A DNA stretch of 64,000 bases from contig NZ_JBHYFK010000007.1 in NCBI RefSeq assembly GCF_051859565.1, forward strand, positions 150,479 through 214,478, given 5' to 3'. How positions within the stretch are numbered: the first letter of the stretch is position 1; every line of letters begins with the position of its first letter. Of the stretch, positions 1 to 8,160 are shown piece after piece. The position numbers were made by a program, and so were the translations under genes. The notes under the pieces are model-generated. The model saw nothing but the letters and a program-made list of their open reading frames with translations. It ran no database searches and was not told the DNA's origin. The DNA is from Glycocaulis sp051859565 (GTDB taxonomy: Bacteria; Pseudomonadota; Alphaproteobacteria; Caulobacterales; Maricaulaceae).

Positions 1-566
1 GGTGTGAAGCGCTCAATCTCGCCTTCGCGCTCGGTAATCAGGCGTAGCGCCACCGATTGCACACGGCCCGCAGAGCGTGCGCCGGGCAGCTTGCGCCACA
101 GCACGGGCGAGAGCGTAAAGCCGACCAGATAATCGAGCGCGCGGCGGGCGAGATAGGCCTCCACCAGCTCCATATCCACATCGCGCGGGTTGGCGAGGGC
201 GTCCTGCACGGCGCTTTTGGTAATCGCGTTGAAGGCGACGCGCTTGACCGTCTTGTCCTTCAATGCGCGGCGCTTCGTGAGCGCTTCAAGCAAGTGCCAG
301 GAAATGGCCTCGCCCTCGCGATCCGGGTCAGTGGCCAGGATCAGCGTGTCGTGATCTTTGAGGGCGTCGGCGATGGCCTTCACCTTGGGGGCAGACCGGG
401 AATCGATCTCCCACTCCATTGCGAAGTCTTCGTCGGGCCGTACTGATCCATCCTTGGCGGGCAGGTCGCGCACATGGCCAAAGCTGGCCAGGACGGTGAA
501 ATCCTTGCCCAGATATTTGTTGATGGTCTTGGCCTTGGCAGGCGACTCAACGACGACGACAGTCAT
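1..566 (-). CDS. topA: DNA topoisomerase I, N-terminal part (cut by window edge)
   Basis: Type IA topoisomerase that relaxes negative supercoils. The visible 188 residues open with VVVVESPAKAKTINKYLG, the start of the Toprim fold, followed by the acidic metal-binding motif ATDPDREGEAISWHL and then ARRALDYLVGF and AGRVQSVALRLI, which belong to the main cleavage/strand-passage fold. The window ends before the active-site tyrosine and the C-terminal zinc ribbons, so the gene is incomplete here, not broken. The start is the ATG at 566, matching the family N-terminus. It lies downstream of dprA on the same strand, a usual alphaproteobacterial order, but with a gap of nearly 400 bases that may carry its own promoter. 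Confidence 0.96.
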   Translation of the reverse strand, partial: MTVVVVESPAKAKTINKYLGKDFTVLASFGHVRDLPAKDGSVRPDEDFAMEWEIDSRSAPKVKAIADALKDHDTLILATDPDREGEAISWHLLEALTKRRALKDKTVKRVAFNAITKSAVQDALANPRDVDMELVEAYLARRALDYLVGFTLSPVLWRKLPGARSAGRVQSVALRLITEREGEIERFT

Positions 567-762
567 GAAATGCTATAGGCCCTTTGCATGAGGGATGGGG
601 CTGGCCGCCCGGCGCGCGAAAGTGGGGGTGGTTCCGGCGCAAGTCAACATGGCCGGATATCGTCATCGCAAGATGCAAGTTAAAGGTGTGAGCGTTATAA
701 ATTGCACGTTAAGCAATTTTCCGCTAACTGGGTGGACAGCAGATTGAGCGGGTTCCTCTCCG

Positions 763-966
763 ATGAAAAACGACTCAACAGACTTGCCGGCCGGTGCGTC
801 ATCCAATCTGGTTGCCGATTACCTCATCGACCTGTTGCGGTCGATGGCCGCACTGGCGGACACCGCCGGACTGGAGCAGTCAAAACTGGCGATAGACCGA
901 GCACTGGACGCCGTTCTATCGGAGAAGGACGCTGACGGGAGCGGCCGGATGGCATCAACAGGCTAG
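763..966 (+). CDS. small hypothetical protein, 67 aa
   Basis: I do not recognise this family with certainty. The ORF fills the gap between topA and dprA on the opposite strand and overlaps the dprA 3' end by 12 bases. The translation has a polar N-terminus and then a clean amphipathic helical stretch (LVADYLIDLLRSMAALADTAG and AIDRALDAVL), more like a real small helical protein than a chance reading. No strong Shine-Dalgarno is visible ahead of the ATG (GGTTCCTCTCCG). It would be transcribed divergently from topA. A chance ORF in GC-rich DNA is still possible. Confidence 0.5.
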   Translation: MKNDSTDLPAGASSNLVADYLIDLLRSMAALADTAGLEQSKLAIDRALDAVLSEKDADGSGRMASTG

Positions 967-2076
967 GCGCACCATCCCGCCGGGGTCCACTTCGCAGCGT
1001 CCGGCCAGTTCCAGCTCTACCAGAGCAGCGGCCACGATGCGGGCAGGCGCGCCAGACAGGCGTACCAGCTCGTCGCGTGAGATGGGCGCGGGCGAGAGCA
1101 GGGCGGCAACGCGTTCGCGAACGGCATCGGTGGCGCCATTGTCCTCTGTATCCAGCAAGGGTTCGTCCTCATAACCGGCGCGTTCGCGCTCTTGCACATT
1201 GTCCCGGCGCAGGCCGGAGAGGATGGTGATGACATCATCGGCGCACTCAATCAGGGCTGCGCCTTCGCGCAGGAGCCGGTTGGTGCCCTTGGCGCGGGGA
1301 TCGAGCGGGGAGCCGGGAACGGCCATCACTTCGCGCCCCTGTTCGAGCGCATAGCGCGCCGTGATGAGCGAACCGGACCGCTCGGCGGCTTCCACGATGA
1401 CAACGCCCATGGACAGCCCGGAGATCAGCCGGTTGCGGCGTGGAAAGTCGCGCGCCTGCGGGGAGTAGCCGGGCGGGGATTCGCTGACCAGCAGGCCCTG
1501 TCCGGCGATGGCCGCGTGCAGATCGCGGTGCTCTGGCGGGTAGACGTTGGTCAGCCCACCCGCGAGCACCGCCACGGTGCCCGTGTTGATCGTTGCCGCA
1601 TGTGCCGCGCCATCTATGCCGCGCGCCAGACCGGAGACCACGACAATACCGTGCTCACCGAGGCCGCGTGCCAGATCACCGGCAAAGCGCAAACCCACGC
1701 CCGATGCGCTGCGCGCGCCTACGATGGCGCAGGCCGTGCGGTCAGTCAGATCAAGCGGGCCTAAAGTGGTGATGACGGGTGGGGGCGGATCAAGTACGGC
1801 CAGTCCCGCCGGGAAGTCCGGCTCGCACGCACACAATAGCCGCGCGCCGATCCTGTCCAGCCAGTCGAGTTCGGCCTCCGCTTCATCGCGTGAGGCAGGC
1901 ACCAGCGCGATCGAGCGGCCACCCTTTTTCGCCAAGGCGGGCAGGGCATCCAGAGCGTCTTCGGCGGTCTTGAAACGCTTGATGAGCTCGTTGAAGGTGA
2001 CGGGGCCAACCCCGCGCGTGCGCGCCAGTCTCAGCCAGGCGGTGCGCCCGGCGGGGCTGAGCGGCGTGCGCTTCAC
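955..2076 (-). CDS. dprA: DNA-processing protein DprA (Smf family)
   Basis: 373 residues. DprA binds incoming single-stranded DNA and loads RecA during natural transformation. The N-terminal helix-hairpin region (RLARTRGVGPVTFNELI) precedes the extended Rossmann fold at about 110-300, seen as IVGARSASGVG, VVSGLARGIDGAAHAA and SESPPGYSPQARDFPRRNRLISGLS, which are family signatures. The C-terminus (about 315-373) is a winged-helix module, as in the alphaproteobacterial forms. The ATG start overlaps the plsY stop by four bases, so it is translationally coupled and part of the leftward pyrB-pyrC-plsY-dprA unit. Confidence 0.96.
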   Translation of the reverse strand: MKRTPLSPAGRTAWLRLARTRGVGPVTFNELIKRFKTAEDALDALPALAKKGGRSIALVPASRDEAEAELDWLDRIGARLLCACEPDFPAGLAVLDPPPPVITTLGPLDLTDRTACAIVGARSASGVGLRFAGDLARGLGEHGIVVVSGLARGIDGAAHAATINTGTVAVLAGGLTNVYPPEHRDLHAAIAGQGLLVSESPPGYSPQARDFPRRNRLISGLSMGVVIVEAAERSGSLITARYALEQGREVMAVPGSPLDPRAKGTNRLLREGAALIECADDVITILSGLRRDNVQERERAGYEDEPLLDTEDNGATDAVRERVAALLSPAPISRDELVRLSGAPARIVAAALVELELAGRCEVDPGGMVRLAC

Positions 2077-2672
2077 GCCTTCTTCGCCCCGATGCGCGGT
2101 TCCTCACCGCGAACGAGGCGCGCGATATTCTCCTTGTGCCGCCACCACAGCAGCGCGGCGAGAAACAGGGCCAGTAGCGCCACGTCCGGCCGGCCAAAGG
2201 CCAGCGCCAGCAGCGGCGCGAAGGCTGAAGCGGTCAGCGCGCTAAGGGACGAGATACGGAAAACCAGCGCCATGCCGAGCCATGTGGCGCAGACCAGCAG
2301 GCCAACCGGCCACAGCACGGCGAGCAGGACGCCAAGGAATGTCGCCACGCCCTTGCCGCCCTTGAAGCCGAGCCAGACCGGGAAGCAATGGCCCAGAAAG
2401 GCTGCGCCGCCGGCGATGAGGCCAGCAGTGGGCGAGACGGCGAAGGTGAAGATGAGCGCGGCGATGCCCGCCTTGCCGCTATCAAGCACCAGAGTGGCGA
2501 GCGCGAGATCCTTGCGGCCCGTGCGCAGCACGTTCGTCGCGCCGATATTGCCGGAGCCTACCGTGCGGATATCGCCCAGCCCTGCGAGCTTTACCAGCAC
2601 CAGGCCAAAGGGGATGGAGCCGAGCAGATAGCCGCCAATCGCAGCGAGGATCAGAAACAGTTCGGCTGGCAA
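2073..2672 (-). CDS. plsY: glycerol-3-phosphate acyltransferase PlsY
   Basis: 199-residue integral membrane enzyme that transfers the acyl group from acyl-phosphate to glycerol-3-phosphate, the first step of phospholipid synthesis. The three conserved PlsY motifs are all present: GSIPFGLVL with the following GSGNIGATNVLRTGRK, then GFKGGKGVAT, then WWRHKENIARL near the C-terminus. Several hydrophobic segments fit the known five-to-seven-helix topology. It begins five bases after the end of the pyrC-like gene and its stop overlaps dprA, so it sits in a tightly packed operon. Confidence 0.97.
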   Translation of the reverse strand: MPAELFLILAAIGGYLLGSIPFGLVLVKLAGLGDIRTVGSGNIGATNVLRTGRKDLALATLVLDSGKAGIAALIFTFAVSPTAGLIAGGAAFLGHCFPVWLGFKGGKGVATFLGVLLAVLWPVGLLVCATWLGMALVFRISSLSALTASAFAPLLALAFGRPDVALLALFLAALLWWRHKENIARLVRGEEPRIGAKKA

Positions 2673-2677
2673 GAGGC

Positions 2678-3961
2678 TTACTCCGCAAATCCGGGCCGGG
2701 CGTACACCATGGCCCCGTCAACGATACTCAGCAAGACACGGCCCTGGAGGCGGCGGCCCGAGAAGGCGGATGGCGCGGGGCTTTCCAGCCCGTCTTTGCC
2801 GTAAACATTGGGCGTTTGCGGGTCGAACAGCACCAGATCGGCCGGCGCGCCTTCTTCCAGCCGCCCCTGCGGCAGGCCCAGCAATTCGGCCGGATTGCTG
2901 GTGAGGGCTTTCAGGCCCGCGGCCAGCGGCAACTGGCCGTCGGCGTCCAGCGTACACAGGACGGGGATCAAAGCTTCAAGGCTGGATGATCCGGGCGCCG
3001 CATCGGAGAAGGGATTGGCCTTGGCCTCCAGCGCGACCGGCGTGTGGTCGGAGACAATCACGTCAATCAGCCCGTCAGCGATGGCGGCCAGCAGCGCCTG
3101 CCGGTCGGCTTCGCTGCGCAGAGGCGGGTCGAGCCGGTAGGCCGGGTCCAGCCCGCCCATATCCACTTCGTTGAAGAGCAAATGAGTGAGCGGCGCGCTG
3201 GCAGCGACATCCAGCCCGCGCTTGCGGGCGGCTTTCAACGCGTCGAGCCCGTCAGCGGTCGTCAGGCGTTCAAAGAGGATGCGCGCGCCGGTCAGCTCGG
3301 CGAGGCCAGCGAGGCGTTCCACGCCAAGGCGCTGGGAAATGCCCGGACGCGCGGATAGGCCGAGGCGCACTGCCATCGCGCTTTCATGGGCGATGGTCCC
3401 GGCGGAGAGATGCATGTCTTCCGCCGTCAGCCCCACCCAGGCGTCAAACGCGCTGGCATAGCTTAAAAGATTGCGCAGGAAGCGGGTGTCCGCGATCAGA
3501 TCACCGCCATCAGAGACCAGCGCCGCACCGGCGCGCAGCATGAGACCGATCTCGGCCATGTCGCCAGCTTGTGTATGCGTGCGCGCCGCGCCCAAGAGGC
3601 GCACCGGCGCGTGCAGGGCGCGAAAGCCGATCCAGTCAATGTCTTCAGGCCGGGTGAGGCCAGCGCCACTGGATGAGGACAGGACCAGCGTGCCGACACC
3701 CCCTGCGGCAGCAGCACGGATGGTGGTGTCGAGGCTTTCAATGCCGGAGCGGCCCGGCTCAGCGGCGCGCGCGCCGATATCGATGAGGGCCGGGCTGAGC
3801 ACCGCACCATCCGCCTCGATAATCTGGTCTTCCGCATCCGGGGAGAGACCGGGGCCGATAGCGTCGATCACGCCGTTCTCGACGCGCAGATCGCCTTCTC
3901 TGTCGCGCCCCGATGCCGGGTCGATCAGGCGCGCGCCCGCGATGAAGATACCGCCGCTCAT
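2678..3961 (-). CDS. pyrC: dihydroorotase-family protein, PyrC-like, metal ligands lost
   Basis: 427 residues with the amidohydrolase TIM-barrel architecture of class I dihydroorotases. The paired metal-binding histidines normally found as DxHxHxREPG are absent: the segment here reads ALIDIGARAAEPG (about 58-70), with Gly63 and Arg65 in the histidine positions. The later histidine regions are also altered (LTAED, ILFERLTT), though SDHTP and the C-terminal GAPADLVLFDP remain. That is the pattern of the non-catalytic dihydroorotase homologues (PyrC' or PyrX) that partner aspartate carbamoyltransferase. The ATG overlaps the pyrB stop by four bases, supporting a structural role with PyrB. A genuine dihydroorotase should then be encoded elsewhere. 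Confidence 0.85.
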   Translation of the reverse strand: MSGGIFIAGARLIDPASGRDREGDLRVENGVIDAIGPGLSPDAEDQIIEADGAVLSPALIDIGARAAEPGRSGIESLDTTIRAAAAGGVGTLVLSSSSGAGLTRPEDIDWIGFRALHAPVRLLGAARTHTQAGDMAEIGLMLRAGAALVSDGGDLIADTRFLRNLLSYASAFDAWVGLTAEDMHLSAGTIAHESAMAVRLGLSARPGISQRLGVERLAGLAELTGARILFERLTTADGLDALKAARKRGLDVAASAPLTHLLFNEVDMGGLDPAYRLDPPLRSEADRQALLAAIADGLIDVIVSDHTPVALEAKANPFSDAAPGSSSLEALIPVLCTLDADGQLPLAAGLKALTSNPAELLGLPQGRLEEGAPADLVLFDPQTPNVYGKDGLESPAPSAFSGRRLQGRVLLSIVDGAMVYARPGFAE

Positions 3962-4920
3962 GGCACCATCTCCTGCATGCCGCGCCCTGCAAGCAGTTCC
4001 AGCACCGCCATGCGCACGGCGACGCCTGCCTCCACCTGATCGAGAATGACGGAAATGTCCGTGTCGTCGGCCAGTGCGGATGTGATTTCGATGCCCCGGT
4101 TCATCGGCCCTGGATGCATGACGATGCAGCCCTCATTGGCCAGCGACAGGCGGGCATGGTCGAGGCCGTAGATTGCCGCGTATTCGCGTGCAGACGGGAT
4201 CAGGCCGGAGCTCATGCGCTCGCGCTGCAGGCGCAGCACCATCACCGCGTCACAGCCCTCAATGGCCGCCTCAACCGAATGGAATACAGATGCGCCCCAG
4301 CGGTCGGCATCGGCGGGCAGCAGGCTGGCGGGGCCGCACAGGCGGATATCGGCATTCATCAGCGAGAGCAGGGCGACATTGGAACGCGCGACGCGTGAAT
4401 GGAGAATATCGCCGATAATCGCGATGCGCTTGCCGCCGATATCGCCGAGGTGTTCGCCCAGCGTGAACAGGTCCAGCAGGGCCTGTGTCGGGTGCTCATT
4501 GGCGCCGTCACCGGCATTGATGGTGGAGATGCCGGTCGTGCGCTGGAAAAACTCCGCCGCGCCGGGGCTCTGATGGCGCACCACCAGCAGGTCAGGCTGC
4601 ATGGCCGCCAGCGTGTTGGCGGTGTCGGCGAGCGTTTCGCCCTTTTTCAGCGAGGCATTGCCAGCGGAGAAGTTCACCACATCCGCGCCAAGGCGCTTGG
4701 CGGCGATCTCGAAGCTGGCGAGCGTGCGCGTGGACGCCTCGAAGAACAGATTGATGACCGTCAGCCCTTTAAGGCTGGGGTGCTTCTTGTCCTCGGTCCG
4801 GTTGCGGGCGAGATGCGCGCGGGCGCTGTCGAAAATGAGTTCCAGATCAACGCGGTTGAGAGCGGACGCCGCTATCAGTCCGCGATGGGGGAAGGTGTAG
4901 CTGTATTCACCCTGTCCCAT
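3958..4920 (-). CDS. pyrB: aspartate carbamoyltransferase catalytic subunit
   Basis: 320 residues; condenses carbamoyl phosphate with aspartate in de novo pyrimidine synthesis. The carbamoyl-phosphate loop STRT lies at 63-66 (FEASTRTLASFE), followed by the conserved lysine region SLKKGETLADT, the HPTQALLDLFTL motif and the C-terminal MHPGPMNRGIEI that contacts aspartate. Length is normal. No regulatory pyrI follows; the next gene is the dihydroorotase homologue, overlapping by four bases, which resembles the organisation of dodecameric ATCase with a pseudo-dihydroorotase. A 65-base gap separates it from the upstream AEC transporter gene. Confidence 0.98.
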   Translation of the reverse strand: MGQGEYSYTFPHRGLIAASALNRVDLELIFDSARAHLARNRTEDKKHPSLKGLTVINLFFEASTRTLASFEIAAKRLGADVVNFSAGNASLKKGETLADTANTLAAMQPDLLVVRHQSPGAAEFFQRTTGISTINAGDGANEHPTQALLDLFTLGEHLGDIGGKRIAIIGDILHSRVARSNVALLSLMNADIRLCGPASLLPADADRWGASVFHSVEAAIEGCDAVMVLRLQRERMSSGLIPSAREYAAIYGLDHARLSLANEGCIVMHPGPMNRGIEITSALADDTDISVILDQVEAGVAVRMAVLELLAGRGMQEMVP

Positions 4921-4985
4921 TCAAGCACTCCGCCTCGATTGCGGTTGCGCGGTATAGTGGTGTGCGCGCCGCCCGGCAATAGACC

Positions 4986-5924
4986 CTAACCCAAAAGCGT
5001 CAGCGCGGTGAGGACCGGCAGGGCAATCGCGCTGGCCAGAACCGTGAGCGTGATCATGCCGGCCGTCAGCCCGGTTTCTCCGTCGAACTCGGTAGCCACC
5101 GCGTACACAAACGCCGCTGATGGCCCGCCCGTGGCCAGTACCAGCAGGGTTTCCGCATTGCCGTTTATGCCCAGCATGCCTGCGGCCACGAGCACGAATA
5201 GCGGGATGACAACCGACCGGATCGCCGCCGCGCTGAACAGTAGACGGATGCGGCCCTTGAGGGCTGCGAAATCCAGCCCCGCCCCCATGCAGATGAGTAC
5301 CAGTGCCAGCGAACCGTATCCCGCGAGATCCAGCGGAGAGAGCAGGGTGTCCACCGCTTCTGCGGTCATTAGCGGGGGCATTAGCGGCCAGATCAGCGCG
5401 GTGGCCACGGCCAGCAGGCAGGCTATCAGGACCGGGTCCCTCGCCAGAGCAGGCAGCGCCTTTCGCATGCCGCCATCGCGCGTGCCGGCAAAGGCCATGA
5501 CGATGATGATGGTCGCCAGCACCAACGCGGGCGCTGCGATGGTTCCTGTCCATTGCGTGGAGGCTGCCCCCTGCAGCCGGTCAGCCAGCGTGAAGAACAG
5601 GACCACGTTCCACACGCAGCACACCGCCACCAGCGCCGCCGTCTCGCGGGCTGTGGCTTTGAGCAGTCTTGCCACGCCCAGCGACAGGATGAGCGCCAGC
5701 AAAATTCCGCCTGCTGACAGGGCGATGACGGGCAGGGCGCCGGCCTGCGTCAGGTCTGCGCGCGCGATGGTCACGAACAATATGCAAGGCAGAAGTACGC
5801 GGTAATTGAGAAGATTGATGCCGCGCCACTGACCGTCAGGAATGACCTGCCAGCGCCGAAGTGCGTAGCCCAGGGCGACCAGCACGAAGGCCGGAAAGAA
5901 GACGGCGAGTATGTGCAGGGTCAT
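4986..5924 (-). CDS. AEC family transporter (auxin efflux carrier-like), copy 1
   Basis: 312-residue membrane protein made almost entirely of hydrophobic segments, with the AEC-type N-terminus (VFFPAFVLVALGYALRRW) and LICMGAGLDFAAL in the second half, equivalent to the conserved crossover region of PIN/AEC permeases. Family members are secondary transporters for small organic anions; the substrate cannot be read from sequence. It is a tandem paralogue of the next gene upstream (same length class, LLILTIGAGLDFTSL there), and its ATG overlaps that gene's stop by four bases. Probably co-transcribed with ruvX and perhaps reading into pyrB. Confidence 0.88.
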   Translation of the reverse strand: MTLHILAVFFPAFVLVALGYALRRWQVIPDGQWRGINLLNYRVLLPCILFVTIARADLTQAGALPVIALSAGGILLALILSLGVARLLKATARETAALVAVCCVWNVVLFFTLADRLQGAASTQWTGTIAAPALVLATIIIVMAFAGTRDGGMRKALPALARDPVLIACLLAVATALIWPLMPPLMTAEAVDTLLSPLDLAGYGSLALVLICMGAGLDFAALKGRIRLLFSAAAIRSVVIPLFVLVAAGMLGINGNAETLLVLATGGPSAAFVYAVATEFDGETGLTAGMITLTVLASAIALPVLTALTLLG

Positions 5925-6838
5925 AGCGCGGCAATCGCTATCCAGATGGGCATGGTGATGGCGGCGAGCAGGGTGGTGGCGGTGACGTGGCCTGCCATCA
6001 TCTCCGCATCCCCGCCCATTTCACGCGCCAGCACATAGGCGGCGGCTGCGCCCGGTGTCGCGCCGATCCCTACCAGCACGGCCAGCGCTACGCCCTCCAC
6101 GCCCAGCAGAATGCCCAGCGCGTAGAAGACTGCAGGCGCGATGAGCAGCTTCGCCGTCACCGAGAGCGAGATAATGCCGGGACGGGCGCGCAGGGAGGTG
6201 AAATCCAGCCCCGCCCCGATGGTCAGAAGAATGAGCGGCAGGGAGGCGCGCCCTGCAAGGTCCAGCGTGTCGGCGACCGGCCCGCTCTGGAACACGCCGG
6301 CCACATTCGCGGCAAGGCCTGCCAGACAGCCGATAATGATCGGGTTGGTGATGATGCGCAGGCCGACGCGTTTCAGGTTGGGCACGTGATCGCTTCTGCC
6401 CCACACGGTCATCACCGCCACGCACATCACATTGACCAGCGGCACGGTAGGCGCAAAGGCAAGAGCGGCCAGCGCTGCGCCTTCCTCGCCAAACGCGGCA
6501 GGCGCGAGCGCCAGCAGCACGAAGCCGTTCCAGCGCACCCCGCCCTGAAAGAGGCTGGTATAGACCGGCCCCGGCATGGGCAGGAGGCGGAAGGCGAGCA
6601 TGATCACGCCCATGGCCAGAAATCCGCCAGCCGCCGCCAGCATGAAGCTGCCCGCCGGTACGCTGGCATAATCGGCCCGGCTGATCGTGATGAAGAGGAA
6701 GGCGGGCATCAGCGCCTGATAGGAGAGCTTGTTGATTCCGCCCCAGAGCGGCGCTGCCACCAGCCCGGACCGGCGCAAGGCCCACCCCAGAGCGATCACC
6801 CCAAACACCGGGAAAAGGGCGATGACGACCGGGCTCAT
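5921..6838 (-). CDS. AEC family transporter (auxin efflux carrier-like), copy 2
   Basis: 305 residues, polytopic. It shares with its downstream neighbour the N-terminal pattern FPVFGVIALGWALRRSG, the internal TIGAGLDF motif and a C-terminal stretch VLATGG/GATPGAAAAYVLAREMGGD, so the pair arose by tandem duplication and has diverged substantially. It overlaps ruvX by four bases upstream and copy 1 by four bases downstream. The function is presumably export or import of small organic anions, by family. The tight packing with ruvX and pyrB suggests shared transcription but does not imply a pathway link. Confidence 0.88.
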   Translation of the reverse strand: MSPVVIALFPVFGVIALGWALRRSGLVAAPLWGGINKLSYQALMPAFLFITISRADYASVPAGSFMLAAAGGFLAMGVIMLAFRLLPMPGPVYTSLFQGGVRWNGFVLLALAPAAFGEEGAALAALAFAPTVPLVNVMCVAVMTVWGRSDHVPNLKRVGLRIITNPIIIGCLAGLAANVAGVFQSGPVADTLDLAGRASLPLILLTIGAGLDFTSLRARPGIISLSVTAKLLIAPAVFYALGILLGVEGVALAVLVGIGATPGAAAAYVLAREMGGDAEMMAGHVTATTLLAAITMPIWIAIAAL

Positions 6839-7296
6839 GCTTCCGGCACGCCTTCGGCGATACGCAGGAGCGCGTCCTCGAGGATCACGGCGGCGGCTTC
6901 GGCGTCGATCATTTCCTTGTGGCGGTGAATGGGTATGCCCGCTTCGGAGAGGGTTTCACCCGCCTCGAAGGTGGAAAGCCGCTCATCCTGATAGGCAATC
7001 GGCAGGTCACGCAGACGCAGGAGATTGGTGGCGAGCGAGCGGGCAGACTGTGCGCGCCGTCCATCACCGCCATCCATGTGCAGGGGCAGGCCGATAATCA
7101 GCCCCTTGCAGGCGCGCTCGTCATAAAGCTTGAAGATCCGCGCGGCGTCCTCGGAGAATTTCATGCGCTCAATCGTCTCAATCGGGCTGACCAGCGTACG
7201 GTCTGAATTGCACGCGGCAACGCCAATTGTGCGTGTGCCGGGATCCAGCGCCATGAGCGGTCCTTTTGGCAGCAAGGCCGGGTGCAGGAAAATCAT
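6835..7296 (-). CDS. ruvX: putative pre-16S rRNA nuclease / Holliday junction resolvase YqgF
   Basis: 153 residues with the RNase H-like YqgF fold. The first strand carries the catalytic aspartate in ALDPGTRTIGVAAC, then LIIGLPLHMDGGDGRRAQSA (canonical GLPLNMDGT), then YQDERLST with the acidic catalytic residues and DAEAAAVILEDAL at the C-terminus. The family matures the 5' end of 16S rRNA in E. coli. An N-terminal extension of about 14 residues precedes the first strand, as in other alphaproteobacterial homologues, so the ATG at 7296 is preferred over the internal one. First gene of the leftward operon. Confidence 0.93.
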   Translation of the reverse strand: MIFLHPALLPKGPLMALDPGTRTIGVAACNSDRTLVSPIETIERMKFSEDAARIFKLYDERACKGLIIGLPLHMDGGDGRRAQSARSLATNLLRLRDLPIAYQDERLSTFEAGETLSEAGIPIHRHKEMIDAEAAAVILEDALLRIAEGVPEA

Positions 7297-7321
7297 GGCG
7301 CTGGGAATGCTCCGGCTGGGT

Positions 7322-8065
7322 TCAGGCGGTCAGGCCGCCTGCGACATCAATCGTGGTGCCGGTGACGAAGCTGCTCTCGTCGCTGGCAAGGAACACCGCG
7401 ACACTCGCGATTTCATCGGCTTTACCATAGCGGCCCAGCGGCACCATCATGCGCTGCAGGTCGGCGGTCTCGCCGTCCGCCGGGTTCATGTCGGTATCGA
7501 TGGGGCCCGGCTGGATGACATTGGCGCGCAGCCCCTTGCGGCCCAGCTCGCGCGCAGCAGCCTTGGTCAGAAGCTGCACGGCGGCCTTGGAGGCACAGTA
7601 AGAGCCAAGGCCGGGCGAGGGCGCGCGGTCTCCCAGGATCGACCCGACCGTGATGATCGAGCCGCCCGGCTCCATGATGTTGGCGGCAAGGCGGATGGCC
7701 TCGAACGGCGCGGTGACATTGACCGCCATCACATCGTTCCAGTCCTCATCGCTCATCTTGCGCAAGGTTACTTCGCGCGCGATGCCGGCATTATTGACCA
7801 GAATGTCGATACGGCCGTGCTTCTCCGCCGCCGCGCTCATTACGCGGGCAGTTTCGCCCTGTTTGCGCGCGTCGCAGCCGACGGCCTCTGCCTTGCCGCC
7901 CTTGGCGTTGATGGCCGCGGCCACCGCCTCGGCCTTGTCCTTCGATCCGCCATAGGTCAGCACCACGGTTGCGCCCTCATCGGCAAATGCCTGACAGATG
8001 GCCGCGCCGATCCCGCGTGATCCGCCCGTTACAAATGCGACTTTTCCTGACAGCCTTGCGCCCAT
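7322..8065 (-). CDS. SDR family oxidoreductase (FabG-like)
   Basis: Classical short-chain dehydrogenase of 247 residues. The NAD(P) loop is TGGSRGIG, NNAGIAREVT carries the structural asparagine region, and the catalytic triad is visible as VGSI (Ser) and SYCASKAAV (Tyr-x3-Lys). The C-terminal GTTIDVAGG is typical of 3-oxoacyl-ACP reductase-like SDRs. The reading frame extends six codons upstream to a TTG at 8083, but a perfect GGAGGAG lies nine bases before the ATG at 8065, so the latter is chosen. Substrate unknown; it is not next to other fatty-acid genes. Divergent from the FemAB-like gene. Confidence 0.92.
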   Translation of the reverse strand: MGARLSGKVAFVTGGSRGIGAAICQAFADEGATVVLTYGGSKDKAEAVAAAINAKGGKAEAVGCDARKQGETARVMSAAAEKHGRIDILVNNAGIAREVTLRKMSDEDWNDVMAVNVTAPFEAIRLAANIMEPGGSIITVGSILGDRAPSPGLGSYCASKAAVQLLTKAAARELGRKGLRANVIQPGPIDTDMNPADGETADLQRMMVPLGRYGKADEIASVAVFLASDESSFVTGTTIDVAGGLTA

Positions 8066-8160
8066 GACAGATGTCTCCTCCAACTTGTTGCGTTGCCGCT
8101 CTATATGAGCGCGAGAGACAAGCCCGTTCGCTCACCTACTGCAAGTATTGAGACGCATGA

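Noticed and set aside
4986..6838. Auxin transport function of the AEC pair
   Set aside because: The name is historical; nothing in sequence or context points to auxin.
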